Shown: positions 7,476-17,154, numbered from the stretch's first letter. The stretch is DNA of 64,000 bases from Adiantum capillus-veneris (GCA_014529385.2 CM043955.1:145954140-146018139), one strand, 5' to 3'. Made by a program: numbers and translations. The notes: generated from the letters alone by a model not told the origin.

Positions 7476-9683
7476 ACCGCGTTTAAAGAATTTCTAAGGG
7501 AGTTTTGTGAAGCTTTCCTAGACGACCTTTGTGTTTATTCTTCTTGGGAGAAGCATTTATTATATCTACGAAAAATATTTGAAAGGTGCAGATTTTATCG
7601 CATCTCATTGAACCCTTTCAAATGCCAATTTTGGGTTAAGCATGAAGTCATTCTAGGGCATATAGTGTCCAAGAACGGGATATCCACAGATGAGAGTAAG
7701 ATTAAAGCCATTGCCGAGTTTCCACCACCTACTAACTATAAAGGAGTTCAAAGATTTATGGGCCATGTTGGTTATTATCGAAGGTTTATTTTAAACTTTG
7801 CCGAGATAGCGCGTCCATTGTACAAGCTTCTTATCGAGTTTCACTGGACGGAAGAATGTCATCAATCTTATGAGTTATTAAAGAAGGCCCTAACAAGTGC
7901 TCCAATCCTGCGAACACCTGATTGGAATGTACCTTTTCATGTGCATATTGATGCATCAAATTTTGCTATTGGGTGTGTTCTAACTCAACCAGGAGAACAT
8001 AAATTGGACTACCCTATTAGCTTTGCAAGTCGCCAATTAAATGATGCCGAGATGAACTACACTACTACAGAGCGCGAAGGTCTAGCTATGATTTACGTAG
8101 TAAAGAAATTTCGCTATTACCTTCTTGCTACCAAGTTTGTGTTTTATGTTGATCATCAAGCATTGCTATATTTGGTAAACAAGCCGTGTTCCACAGGTCG
8201 AATTACACGATGGTTGTTAATTCTTCTTGAGTTTGACTTCACCGTTGTTGTGAGGCCTGGGAGGAAACATGTCATGGCGGATCATTTATCTCGTATCCCT
8301 AATGGCGAAGCACCTACGGGGGTTGATGATGAATTGCCTGATACTCCTTTGTTCATTGTTGAGACAATGCCTGAATGGAGTGAAAAGATTGTTAACTTCT
8401 TAGTTAATGGTTTTCCACTCAAAGAGCTGCGAAAAGATATAGCTCGAAAATTAATCAAGGAATGCGAACCCTATTGCTTACTGGCTGGAACTCTCTATAA
8501 GAGAGGAAAAGATGATGTTCTTAGACGCTGTGCCCGCGAGGATGAGTATTTATATATTCTACAAGAGGCACACATGGGCGTAGCTGGTGGTCACTTTTCA
8601 GGAAAGTTGAATGCCCGAAAGATCTTACAGTCATGCTATTGGTGGCCCACTCTGTTTAAGGATGCATCACTTTTTGCAAAGGGATGTGATGAATGCCAAC
8701 GCTTCAACAAGCCACAAACAAGGGATAGGATGCCTCTACATCCCATCAAGGTAACCCAACCATTTGAAAAGTGGGGCTTAGACTTTATAGGACCGATTAG
8801 TCCGGTTGCACGTAACACGCAATCACTATATATCATTGTGGCTACCGACTATGTAACCAAATGGGCTGAAGCAAAAGCAACACAAAAGGCGGATGCAAAA
8901 ACAACAGCTAAGTTCCTCTTTGAGAACATTATCACACGTTTTGGATGCCCCTTTGAACTTGTGAGTGACAATGGAACTCATTTTATAAATGAAGTAATAA
9001 AAGAACTCACATCAAACTTCATGATATCTCACCACAAGTCTACACCCTATTATCCCCAAGCAAATGGCCAAGCTGAGAGTACCAACAAAACTCTCATCTC
9101 CATTTTGACAAAGATAGTTGAGGCTCATCGCAATGATTGGGACCTAAAGCTTACATCAGCTTTATGGGCTTATCGTACTGCGTATAAAGTTGCTATTAAT
9201 TGCACACCGTTTAAGATGGTGTATGGCCAAGAAGCAGTTATGCCATGGGAGTTTGTCATTCCTAGTCTTCGAGTAGCTTCTCAAGAAGGTTGGGATGGTA
9301 ACCCCTTAGTGGAGCGATTATATATCCTGGAAAGGCTAGATGAAGAGAGGCAATTAGCTGTGCGAAATGCTCTAGTGGAGAAGGATAGGAGAAAGAAGTG
9401 GTTTGATAGCCATTTAAAGGATAAAGACATCAAGGTTGGTGATAAAGTTCTTACGTACGGGGTACGTAATGAAAAGAAGAAATTGAAATACGCTGGTAAG
9501 GGACCATATCGAGTGTGTGAAATTACCCAGCAAGGTACCATTCGTGTGGAGACCCTAGATGGAGTTGAAACCATTGGATTCCTTAATGGGAGTAAATTCA
9601 AAAGATATTATGATCCTCTAAGCCAGGAAGAGTTGCAAGCCATCCATCAAAAGAAGGCTGCCAAGGAACAAGCAGAGCTTTAA
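7476..9683 (+). CDS. pol: Family A RT end, RNase H and integrase
   Basis: The frame opens at 7476 without its own start. The RT catalytic motif FLDDLCVYS is at 7515-7541. RNase H follows with HIDASNFAIGCVL near 7944, TTTEREGLAMIY and DHQALLYLVN. Integrase has a His/Cys zinc domain ending CDECQRF near 8690, a D-D-E core (LDFIGPI near 8779, SDNGTHF near 8967, GQAEST near 9067) and a C-terminal module with GKGPYRVCEI near 9500. It ends at TAA 9681; the same frame then continues into the extra protease-like domain. In copy 2 the matching codon is AAG, so TAA is a recent break. Confidence 0.92.
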   Translation, partial: TAFKEFLREFCEAFLDDLCVYSSWEKHLLYLRKIFERCRFYRISLNPFKCQFWVKHEVILGHIVSKNGISTDESKIKAIAEFPPPTNYKGVQRFMGHVGYYRRFILNFAEIARPLYKLLIEFHWTEECHQSYELLKKALTSAPILRTPDWNVPFHVHIDASNFAIGCVLTQPGEHKLDYPISFASRQLNDAEMNYTTTEREGLAMIYVVKKFRYYLLATKFVFYVDHQALLYLVNKPCSTGRITRWLLILLEFDFTVVVRPGRKHVMADHLSRIPNGEAPTGVDDELPDTPLFIVETMPEWSEKIVNFLVNGFPLKELRKDIARKLIKECEPYCLLAGTLYKRGKDDVLRRCAREDEYLYILQEAHMGVAGGHFSGKLNARKILQSCYWWPTLFKDASLFAKGCDECQRFNKPQTRDRMPLHPIKVTQPFEKWGLDFIGPISPVARNTQSLYIIVATDYVTKWAEAKATQKADAKTTAKFLFENIITRFGCPFELVSDNGTHFINEVIKELTSNFMISHHKSTPYYPQANGQAESTNKTLISILTKIVEAHRNDWDLKLTSALWAYRTAYKVAINCTPFKMVYGQEAVMPWEFVIPSLRVASQEGWDGNPLVERLYILERLDEERQLAVRNALVEKDRRKKWFDSHLKDKDIKVGDKVLTYGVRNEKKKLKYAGKGPYRVCEITQQGTIRVETLDGVETIGFLNGSKFKRYYDPLSQEELQAIHQKKAAKEQAEL

Positions 9684-10220
9684 AAAATCCAAGCAAGAGT
9701 TGAGGCTCGAGAACGACAACAACGTCTTAGACTCCAACGAGAGGCTAATCTGGGAATCACGCAAGCATTTTTCCAGGACACGGATGACGACTCATTAGAA
9801 TCTGAGCCACCCATACGATACCCAATTGAGCTAAATAGCCCCTATGGGAAAGTACTATACAATGCCTTATTAGATACGGGAGCTAAACACAATTTGTTAT
9901 CCTATGGAGTTTGGTGTCAATTAGGGAAACCGACCCTATCCCCGAGTACGATGCAAGTCAAGGGCATTAATAAAAATAAAACTGCTATTCTTGGAGTCCT
10001 TCAGACCCCTGTTGTCTATGACAATGGAAGCATAGTGCAGAGGTTTCTAGTCATGCCCGCGGGAGCTATGGAAGGCAACGTAAACCTGGGACGCACGTGG
10101 ATGTTGGCAACCAAATGCACTATTGATTGGGATACTGGTAGTGTCACGATGCGACCACCGACTCTTACCCCTATCATTCAAGCAAAGTCACGATTTCATG
10201 AGAAATTCCTTTTATCGTAG
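9684..10220 (+). CDS. Extra retropepsin-like domain downstream of integrase
   Basis: 179 codons in the same frame as integrase, after TAA 9681. The first part is a Glu/Arg/Gln-rich helix-like linker. Then comes LLDTGAKHNLLSYGVW (Asp-Thr-Gly at 9873-9881) and, about 70 residues on, VNLGRTWM, the two hallmarks of a retropepsin fold. The ordinary protease at 5358-6857 lies in its normal place, so this is a second domain. The same domain is present at 29658-30302. Its function is unknown; it could be a substitute protease, a receptor-like fold or a captured gene. It ends at TAG 10218. Confidence 0.75.
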   Translation, partial: KIQARVEARERQQRLRLQREANLGITQAFFQDTDDDSLESEPPIRYPIELNSPYGKVLYNALLDTGAKHNLLSYGVWCQLGKPTLSPSTMQVKGINKNKTAILGVLQTPVVYDNGSIVQRFLVMPAGAMEGNVNLGRTWMLATKCTIDWDTGSVTMRPPTLTPIIQAKSRFHEKFLLS

Positions 10221-10672
10221 CTTAACTACAAGGTCCTCTAGGTATAGCCTCTAGTCAGTCCTCGAACATGAAATACTTGGCTCTCGCGATTAAACAACTT
10301 AATTAATCAGAGAAAATTAAGAAGCTTACCCATGGTATTAATAGTCGATCTCTAGTGCCTTTCGACCGTTAAATTAGCAACCCCATACTTGTTTAATTTT
10401 TTCCCTTTACATCTGTTTATGCATTTGATTACATTGCAATTTAATGCTTATTGCTGACAAATTGTTTAAAATTCTGTTACCAATCAATTGTCTGCCTAAA
10501 ATTGCATATGCTTTTCAATCGCTTATGAGAATGCAATTACTGTGCAATGTTGTTTGATTTTGCAGTGACTAATGAAGGCTAAGGACATTCATCTCAAATG
10601 CTCTTCCACCTCGACCAATAAGCTTCAACTTAATAGCTTCCGAGGACGGAATCTACATCAGGAAGGGGGGCA
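10221..10672 (+). other. Family A 3' non-coding region and polypurine tract
   Basis: Mostly AT-rich. 10340-10672 is homologous to 32508-32848 of copy 2. TTTTGCAG at 10558-10565 looks like a splice acceptor and is matched by TTTTGTAG in copy 2. The segment ends with the polypurine tract GGAAGGGGGG (10661-10670) and CA before the LTR. Compared with copy 2, about 2.2 kb is missing here. Confidence 0.7.
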
Positions 10673-11269
10673 TGTTAACCCTCACGGCTCACGAACACCC
10701 TATCACCTACGAGACGGACGTTGTAACCTACGGTGGACATTGTATTATTTATTTGGTAGAGTCAGGTATCGGGCTTGTCGGTCCAATAGGAAAAGGGTAA
10801 GAGTGATCGCCGATGAGAGGCGCACTCTAACTGGGACATTCAAGGGATTAGTTGGCTAAGCATGGGCGCTCAAGTGTGAATGGGGTGAGCTCATGTAAAA
10901 GCCAACTAAACCTAAAATTCACTTATTCTCTCATTTGTGCAATAGAAGAGTGCTCTTGCTCCATCTCCATCTCCATCTTCTTCTTCTTCACCTCCTTGTG
11001 TGTGTGTGTATGTGAGAGAGAGAGAGAGAGAGTGCGATCGAGCATTGCGGCGGCACGACGGCGATGAAGCGGTTGAGAGCGACGTAGCGGCATCTCCTTC
11101 TTCTTCGCGGCGAGGAATCCTCCACGGTAGGAGCATAGAGCGGTGAGTGACACACCATTGCCCTCTTTTGAGCTTACTAGTTAAGCTAGTTGTGTGCTTG
11201 GAGCCGTCTGTGGCTCGCACACAGTGTTAGGAAAGTCCCTTGCATCGACAGTGCAGCAAGGAGCGCACA
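10673..11269 (+). repeat. 3' LTR of family A copy 1 (597 bp)
   Basis: It begins TGTTAACCC directly after the polypurine tract and ends GCACA. Its 3' half matches the window start (1-362). At 10894-10901 it has TGTAAAAG where the other LTR copies have TATAAAAG, so the promoter TATA is probably damaged. A shortened TG/AG microsatellite lies at about 10998-11032. Confidence 0.9.
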
Positions 11270-11487
11270 CGAAGGCACGACGGCGGTGGAGAAGCGGTTG
11301 AGCGCGGCAGCTCCTTCTTCTTCGCGGCAAGGAATCCTCCACGAAGCAAGCGTAGAGCGGTGAGTGACACACCATCGCCTTCTTTGAGCTTACTAGTTTA
11401 GGCTTGTTGTGTGCTTGGAGCCATTTGTGGCTCGCACACGGTGTATCGGCAAGTTCCTTGCATTGACACGTGCGACATACGCGCACA
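11270..11487 (+). repeat. Family A LTR 3' fragment abutting the 3' LTR
   Basis: A second copy of the last part of the LTR (from the GC-rich block after the microsatellite to GCGCACA) starts immediately after the 3' LTR end and stops at 11487, where copia sequence begins. This gives two LTR ends in direct tandem. It looks like the remnant of another family A insertion joined by recombination or deletion. Confidence 0.82.
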
Positions 11488-12114
11488 CGAGGTACATAAA
11501 GTGCATCAACAAGTGTGAAAGAACTGCCATTAGTAGCAGTAAGCACAATCTTTCCAACTCCTTGAACTGGATAAGAGGCATTGTTGGCACAAGTGACTGA
11601 ATTCCCATGAGGGACAGGCTCGAGAGAGGTAAACAATTCACGATGTGAGGTAATGTGCTTTGTAGCACCACTGTCGAAATACCACACATGTGAATCTGCT
11701 GCAACTGACAAACATGCATCATGGACAGCAGGATTGTATGTGCACTCTGCGCTAAAAGCCCATTCTGCATCAACATTAGCATTATAGTCTCCTTTCACAG
11801 AAGACTCAACAATGGCTGCATTTGTAGTGGAACCAACATTTGCAGTGGAACCACCCTCTTTCTTCTTAGCCTCTTTGGCCTTGAACTTAGGACACGACTT
11901 GATCAAGTGATCATTAGCTTTACAATAATGGCAACGCATCTTCTTTTTGCCCTTGTCACCAGAATTGTCAGACGAAGTGCTGCCAGCAGAAGCATTAGGA
12001 ATAGTATTTTTGCCGCTCGTAGTAGAACCATAAGAAGTGACTGCATTGCTGTTACCACCCTTTCTTTGAGAATAAAAGCCTGTTCAACTGCACGTTGCCT
12101 AGTCCTGTTTTTTC
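11488..12114 (-). pseudogene. Copia family D fragment: zinc knuckle and protease
   Basis: On the minus strand this encodes a CCHC knuckle (CHYCKANDHLIKSC near 11900) and the copia protease start (WYFDSGATKHIT, intact DSG, near 11670), then VDALYVPR before it is cut at 11488 by the family A LTR fragment; an apparent extension through the LTR is a fusion artefact. At its right end it joins another copia D fragment at 12114, in the middle of the gag region. Upstream gag and all RT/integrase parts are missing. Confidence 0.82.
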
Positions 12115-12332
12115 TGGAACTCTAGTACATAACCACAAGGGCTCACCAGAATCTTCCACAAACACAACATCCCCTGAGACCAAGATACACTTTGTTTGCG
12201 GATGATACAACTTGTAACCTTTGATTTCAGCACTATAACCAACAAAAATACATTTGACAGCCTTATCATCCAATTTTCTATGTTGTGTTTGTGGCACCAA
12301 AGCATATGCCAAATAATCAAAAACAACATGTG
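12115..12332 (-). pseudogene. pol: Copia D integrase C-terminus / RT linker
   Basis: The frame reads KLDDKAVKCIFVGYS, then YKLYHPQT and VVFVEDSGEPL, the standard post-integrase segment of copia polyproteins just before RT. It is truncated at the junction near 12114, where the sequence switches to gag of another copy. Confidence 0.78.
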
Positions 12333-12847
12333 CTAAATAGAGAGCTTTCTATCATGCCATGCTTCATATGGAGTAATAGACTCCAAAGCTTTTGTAGGAC
12401 ATTTGTTAAGTGCAGAAGTGGCACACATGATGGCCTCAAGCCAAAATGAATGTGGTAAAGCTTGACTTTTGACCATACATCGTGCCATTTTCGCAAGTGA
12501 CCTATTTTTTTTCTCAGCAACACCATTTTGTTGAGGCGTATAAGGCACTGTACGTTGGTGTTTTATCCCACGACTAGCCAAAAATGCATTAAATTCATGA
12601 GACATATACTCCCCCCTAGATCAGAACGAAGGGTGCCCATAGTACATTTCGAGACATTTTCAGCCATAGCCAGAAATTGTTTGAAGCACATAAAAGCTTT
12701 GGACTTTGCTTTAAGCGGAGACACCCATGAATGCCTGGAGTAATCGTCAATTAAAGTCACGAAGTAAAGGTAATTGCCCAAGGATGGAGTTTGCATGGGC
12801 CCACAAACATCACTATGCACAAGCTGCAACCTGCATGTGGCCCTAAC
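12333..12847 (-). pseudogene. pol: Copia D integrase core, frameshifted
   Basis: Two overlapping minus frames together cover the catalytic core: LVHSDVCGPMQTP, YFVTLIDDYSRHSWV, then TVPYTPQQNGVAEKKNRS. The three acidic residues of the D-D-E core are recognisable, though the region around the second Asp has lost a base (RSDLGGS in place of the usual RSDRGGE). The function would be insertion of element DNA into the chromosome; the frameshift rules that out for this copy. Confidence 0.82.
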
Positions 12848-13291
12848 TTAACCATCCTTTGGAAACTTTGAACATTGTATCTCACCCAAAATACAACCTT
12901 CACAAACATGTTTGACAGGTGCTTCAAGAGGTGGCAAAGAAGCAACCATATCAGATTTTTGCAAACGCAACAAACTGGAAAAATTCAGATGACCAAAATG
13001 TGTATGCCAAAATTTTGCATCTGAAATAGCCTTTGAATCCACAACTTCTTTTGCAAAATTTTTCCCACACTTGTCATACAAAGTGAGCTTATATAGTCCA
13101 CGATATAAAATGCCAGATGCAACAATTTCATCACCAAAATTAAGATCATGTACAATACATCTGTCATCCACAAATTTGACTACAAGACCAAGTCTAGCAA
13201 GTGCATATATAGACAAAAGATTCTTCGTGATCCGAGGTAAATAAAGTGCATCAACAAGTGTAAAAGAATTGCCATTTGCAACAATAAGCAC
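12848..13291 (-). pseudogene. pol: Copia D protease end and integrase zinc domain
   Basis: A 147-residue open minus frame: FTLVDALYLPRITKNLLS, the pre-integrase region, HFGHLNFSSLLRLQKS and HVCEGCILGE. The H...H...CX2C pattern is the integrase zinc-binding domain. It is in the right order between protease (13307-13543) and integrase core. Confidence 0.82.
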
Positions 13292-13306
13292 AATATTTCC
13301 AACTCC

Positions 13307-13640
13307 CTAAATTGGATAAGAGGCATGGTTGGCACAAGTAACTGAATTCCCATGAGGGACAGACTCAAGAGAGGTGAACAAATCACGATGTGAGGTAATG
13401 TGCTTTGTAGCACCATTGTCAAAATACCACACATGTGAATGTGTAGCAACTGACATGCATGCATCATGGACAACAGGATTATAGGTACACTCTGCACTAA
13501 AAGCCCATTCTACGTCAACATTAGCATCACAGTCTCCTTTCACAGAAGACTCAACAATAGCTGTATTTGTAGTGGAACCAATATTTACAGTGGAACCACC
13601 TCTTTCTTCTTTGCCTCTTTGGCCTTCAACTTAGGACATT
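13307..13640 (-). pseudogene. pol: Copia D protease with DNG in place of DSG
   Basis: HVWYFDNGATKHITSH on the minus strand is the copia protease active site, but the conserved Ser/Thr is Asn. The sister copies at 11488 and 22532 have DSG, so this is a point change in this copy. The nearby CCHC region (13600-13700) is frameshifted. Confidence 0.8.
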
Positions 13641-13849
13641 GGTTGATCAAGTGATCATTAGCTTTATAATAATGGTAGCACATCTTCTTTTTGTCTTTAT
13701 CACCAAAATTTCCAGACAAATTGCTGCCAATAGAAGCATTAGAAACATGTGATTTTCCACTCGTGGAAGAACTACGAGAAGTGGCTGCATTATTGTTACC
13801 ACCTTTTCTTTGAGTAGCAATAAAAGCCTGTTCAACTGCATGCTCTCTA

Positions 13850-14529
13850 GTCCTGTTTTTTTATAGGAAAGCTACTCTTGCAATAGCAATGTGCATAATG
13901 CATCAAACTTGACAACTTCAGGATTTCCTTGGGTCATAAGTTTCCAAGTACTAGCAAAAGTCTGGTAAGAATCTGACAAGGCATCAAGAACAGTCTGCAC
14001 AAGGGAACTGTCTAAAATGACTTCACCTGCAGAAATAAGTTGCTCATTGATATCCTTAACACCAGAAAGGAAAGTGTCTATATCATCTTCCTCATGCATA
14101 ATCTTCGATTCCAACTCTTTACGCAACAATGCAATTTTAGCCTCATTACGACTTGCATAAAGAAAGACCAGCCAGAATGTCCCAAGCCTATTTGGCAGAT
14201 TTCATTGAACGAATGTGGGGAGTAATAGTGTGCTTCACAGACAACAAAATCAATGCATGAGTGTGTGCATCTTTTACATCCCAACGAGCTTGCTAAGCTG
14301 TAGTCAAAACAACTCTAACAACAGCAATCCTTGCAGCAAGACCTGCAACATCCTCAACATCGCCTACATCCTCAGAACCAGGACGTACATCAATGCCCTG
14401 CACAATATTCTAGATGCCCTTTGACACAAGAACATGTTGCATCATATAAGCCCATATAAGGTAATTGTCCCCATCTAATCTATCCTCAGTAGCAAACATC
14501 TTGAACACATCTGTGCTGTTGTCAGCCAT
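13850..14529 (-). pseudogene. gag: Copia D Gag, frameshifted
   Basis: Gag starts at an ATG ending at 14529 and proceeds leftward. LLRKELESKIMHEEDDIDTF, followed by VKDINEQLIS and VLDALSDSYQTFAST, is the UBN2-type copia capsid domain. Frameshifts split it near 14130 and near the N-terminus. The sister copy (23472-24069) has the same order. Confidence 0.78.
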
Positions 14530-14878
14530 GGTAAATGCTGCACCTTATGTGAAAACTATCCGAAAAGAGGAGAAATGAAGCGGGAACAACACGTGCTATA
14601 CAACAAAAACCGCAGAAGACTGTAAGGGACTTGTTATGCAGAAAACAACACTGATAGAAATTCTGCACAAAATGACGAAATAGCATGTGCACTACTGTCT
14701 GTAGTGGAAATGGAGGCCGAAATGAGCCCGAATTAGAAATTTGAGCAGGCTAAGCTCTTTGAGGCTTCCCAGAATATTTGTCGACCTGTGAATGCTTGTC
14801 AAAGATCACAAAAATTGAAGAAAGTGAACAGGCGTGTTCTGGAGTTGCTCGCAACTAAGCCTGAGAGGATGAAACCTG

Positions 14879-14889
14879 CTTTGATACCA
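14879..14889 (-). other. Copia D copy A primer binding site (initiator Met, one mismatch)
   Basis: On the minus strand TGGTATCAAAG lies three bases after the LTR end; the canonical plant initiator-Met site is TGGTATCAGAG. It fixes the LTR boundary at 14892. Confidence 0.78.
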
Positions 14890-14891
14890 AT

Positions 14892-15121
14892 TGTTAGAAT
14901 TAGGGTTGCAAGAAAACATACACAGCTTGGAAAAGATGAAGAAAGCTCAAGGCACACAACCAAGAATGTTTTTCCTAGTGTGCAATGGGAAACGATAGAT
15001 AGCCTTAGAATGATGGGCGTATATACAATGCATGGGGGAAAAAACCTCCTAAAGAGGAAAAAATTGTCCCGATGGTCCTAAGTGTGTTCAAACACATCAA
15101 TACCACATGTATATGGTAACA
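14892..15121 (-). repeat. Copia D copy A 5' LTR (230 bp)
   Basis: On the minus strand it runs from TGTTACCATATACATGTGG to CTAATTCTAACA and matches 24432-24656 along its length. No partner 3' LTR is present. Right of it the sequence switches directly to family B LTR, so this copia inserted into that LTR. Confidence 0.85.
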
Positions 15122-15261
15122 TGACTTTGGTCCCGTGTTGAGATAGATCCATAAGCACATTTCTATATTCTAACTCTTGTTCTTGTTTACTCTCCCACAT
15201 TAAATGATTAGTTTAATATGAGAAAATCATTTGGGTTAGTTAGATATTAGATTTTATGACA
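15122..15261 (-). repeat. Family B 3' LTR fragment
   Basis: On the minus strand the LTR starts TGTCATAAAATCTAATATC at 15261, right after a purine tract (AAGAGAGAGG), and continues to 15122 where the copia LTR begins. It matches the start of the complete LTR at 58360-59967. Confidence 0.85.
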
Positions 15262-15618
15262 TTGCCTCTCTCTTGAAATCATAGTCGTCCTCGACTATGA
15301 GGTAGAGGAGATAAAGCCTTGGTCATTAGCCTATGTTTCTTAGCGGGTAGAGGATCCCTTTTTACACCCTAGGACGTCATTCCAAGATGGATGACTAATC
15401 CATTTGGGGCTTGGGAGACTTAGCTGCCGCAAGCATGTCTGCTCTTTAGTCCATATCATAGTTCCAAAATAGAGTGACAATTTCTACTTGGTGTTTGAGA
15501 GACGTTGTCAACATAAACATGATTCTAAGCATGCATACTACTTGAATTTGTGCACAATAAAAAGAGAATTAATCTTATAAGACAAAAACATTGATCATTT
15601 AAAAACATTTACATTTGC
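15262..15618 (-). other. Family B polypurine tract and 3' untranslated region
   Basis: Between pol and the LTR on the minus strand. It is homologous to 59968-60327, including the TCGTCCTCGACTATGAGG segment and AAGCATGTCTGCTCTTTAG. No coding potential seen. Confidence 0.7.
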
Positions 15619-16780
15619 TTATTCTAATGTAGCATTGTAAGCGTTGAGAAGGTTCATACTAAAGTTGTATTCCTTACATCCATCTAGCATCATCAAAAGG
15701 ATAATTTTTGAACTTAATAAGATACCGTCATATAATCTTACCATGTCGTAGTGCCTTGTCCACATGTCAAAGGATAGCTTCGGGTTGTAGCACCTCTTTT
15801 TGATCTTTGATTTTTGGGGGGTCTTCAATAATTGGGTTTGTTGGTGATTCTCCTTTGTAAGGCTTGAGTAGTAGGCTCACATAAAATGCATTGTGTATGA
15901 GCCAATGGTTGGGCAACTTGAGTTGATAAGCCATGTCATTTATTGGCTTCAAGATTTGAAAGGACCATAGTATCGTTTTGTTAGTTTAGCCGAATATTTT
16001 TTATGGCCCATAGGATTTTTGCCCGTTGTTTGCCTCAATCGAGTCTTGGGAAACTTGCGTAAGACCCACTCATATTCTTTGAACGTTAAGGCCCTTCCGT
16101 GCTCACTTTCTTCGAACATTAAAGCCCTTTTGTGCTTATCAGCAATAACAACTTTTTGCCTTTGTTGAGAGATGGATATAGCCTCCTTAATATTTTGAAA
16201 AGATTCTTGTAGGTCACAACTATACTCATCGGCAACGAAGATCTTCCCATGTACTTTAAGCAGCAATGGACATTTTGGTCTTCCCTCTATGATTTCAAAA
16301 GGTACCTTTCCCGTAGTAGCATGGACAATATATTGTACGTATACTCTACACGGGATAAGTACTTCTCCCATTGTGAGCATTGATCTACTTATGTAACATA
16401 AGTCTTTAGTAGATCAAGAATCGTAGATTGGATATCTCACTTAGGCCATCCGTTTGTGGGTGATAGGCCAAAGAGAAATTCAATCTTGTACCTAGATTTT
16501 CAAAGAGACCCTTCTAGAAGTTACTGGTCATTCTAGGATCTCTATCTGACACGATGGATGTTGGCAATCCATAGTGTTTGAAAATCTATGATATGAAGAG
16601 GGTTGTCATTTGGTGTGCCTTAACAGTTTTTTTGACAGGAATAAAGTGTGCTTGCTTGCTAAACCTGTCAACAATTGTCCATATTCCCATATTTCCATGG
16701 ATAGACTTGGTAATCCAAAGATAAAATCCATGGATATACTTTCCCATGGCGAATTAAAGATGGGCAATGACTGGAGTAAT
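15619..16780 (-). pseudogene. pol: Family B integrase and chromodomain relic
   Basis: Several minus frames together align with the chromovirus pol of 60328-61460. They give the integrase C-terminal part (RQTTGKNPMGHKKYSAKL, YYGPF), then KPINDMAYQLKLPNHWLIHN, and the chromodomain-like end (QPEAIL ... NAYNATLE). At least three frameshifts and stops are present. It is cut at 16780 by the family A LTR, so the rest of pol and gag are absent. Confidence 0.82.
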
Positions 16781-16974
16781 TGTTAACCCTCACGCACATT
16801 CCTATCACCTACGACGGACATTGTATTATTTATTTGGTAGAGTCAGGTACCGAGCTTGTCGGTCCAATAGGAAAAGGGTAAGAGTGATCGCCGATGAGAG
16901 GCACACTCTAACTGGAACATTAAAGGGATTAGTTGGCTAAGCATGGGCGCCCAAGTGTGAATGGGGTGAGCTCA

Positions 16975-16982
16975 TATAAAAG
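16975..16982 (+). promoter_or_regulatory. TATA box of family A LTR
   Basis: TATAAAAG, matched by TATAAAAG at 33043-33050 and by the mutated TGTAAAAG at 10894-10901. It lies about 95 bases before the TG/AG microsatellite, consistent with a pol II promoter at the U3/R border. Confidence 0.7.
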
Positions 16983-17069
16983 TCAACTAAACCTAGAAAT
17001 CACTCATTCTCTCATTTGTGCAATTGAAGAGTGCTCTTGCTCCATCTCCATATTCTTCTTCTTCACCTC

Positions 17070-17071
<2 letters not shown>

Positions 17072-17105
<34 letters not shown>

Positions 17106-17154
17106 AGAGAGGGGGAGAGAGAGAGAGAGAGAGAGCGCGAGAGAGAGAGAGAGT
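17072..17154 (+). repeat. (TG)n(AG)n microsatellite in family A LTR
   Basis: TG run followed by an AG run with a GGGG and a CG interruption, at the same LTR position as the arrays at 32-125 and 33142-33209. Confidence 0.95.

Larger units (their letters stand above)
1..11269 (+). mobile_element. Ty3/gypsy family A element, copy 1 (nearly full length)
   Basis: An LTR retrotransposon in the order 5' LTR (cut by the window edge), tRNA-Asp-type primer site at 367, about 1 kb leader, gag, protease, reverse transcriptase, RNase H, integrase with a GPY/F-type module, an extra protease-like domain, polypurine tract and a 597-bp 3' LTR. The order RT-RNase H-integrase marks it as Ty3/gypsy. No chromodomain is visible and the primer site is Asp, which by established knowledge points away from chromoviruses and toward the Tat/Athila side; that placement is inference. 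The coding frame is broken by TGA at 3576, 4782, 4842, 5307 and 7466, TAG at 6855, TAA at 9681 and two frame changes, so it is not autonomous as it stands. Confidence 0.9.
12115..15121 (-). mobile_element. Copia family D element, copy A (5' LTR to integrase/RT linker)
   Basis: Minus-strand Ty1/copia fragment in the order LTR (14892-15121), initiator-Met primer site, gag, knuckle, protease, pre-integrase, integrase and the linker before RT, where it is cut at 12114. RT, RNase H and the 3' LTR are absent. The reading frame has several frameshifts. It is close in sequence to the copy at 20430-24656. Confidence 0.85.

Noticed and set aside
11181-11939. Copia protease extended by LTR-encoded residues as a fusion protein
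   Set aside because: The frame merely continues by chance across the junction at 11488 into a family A LTR.
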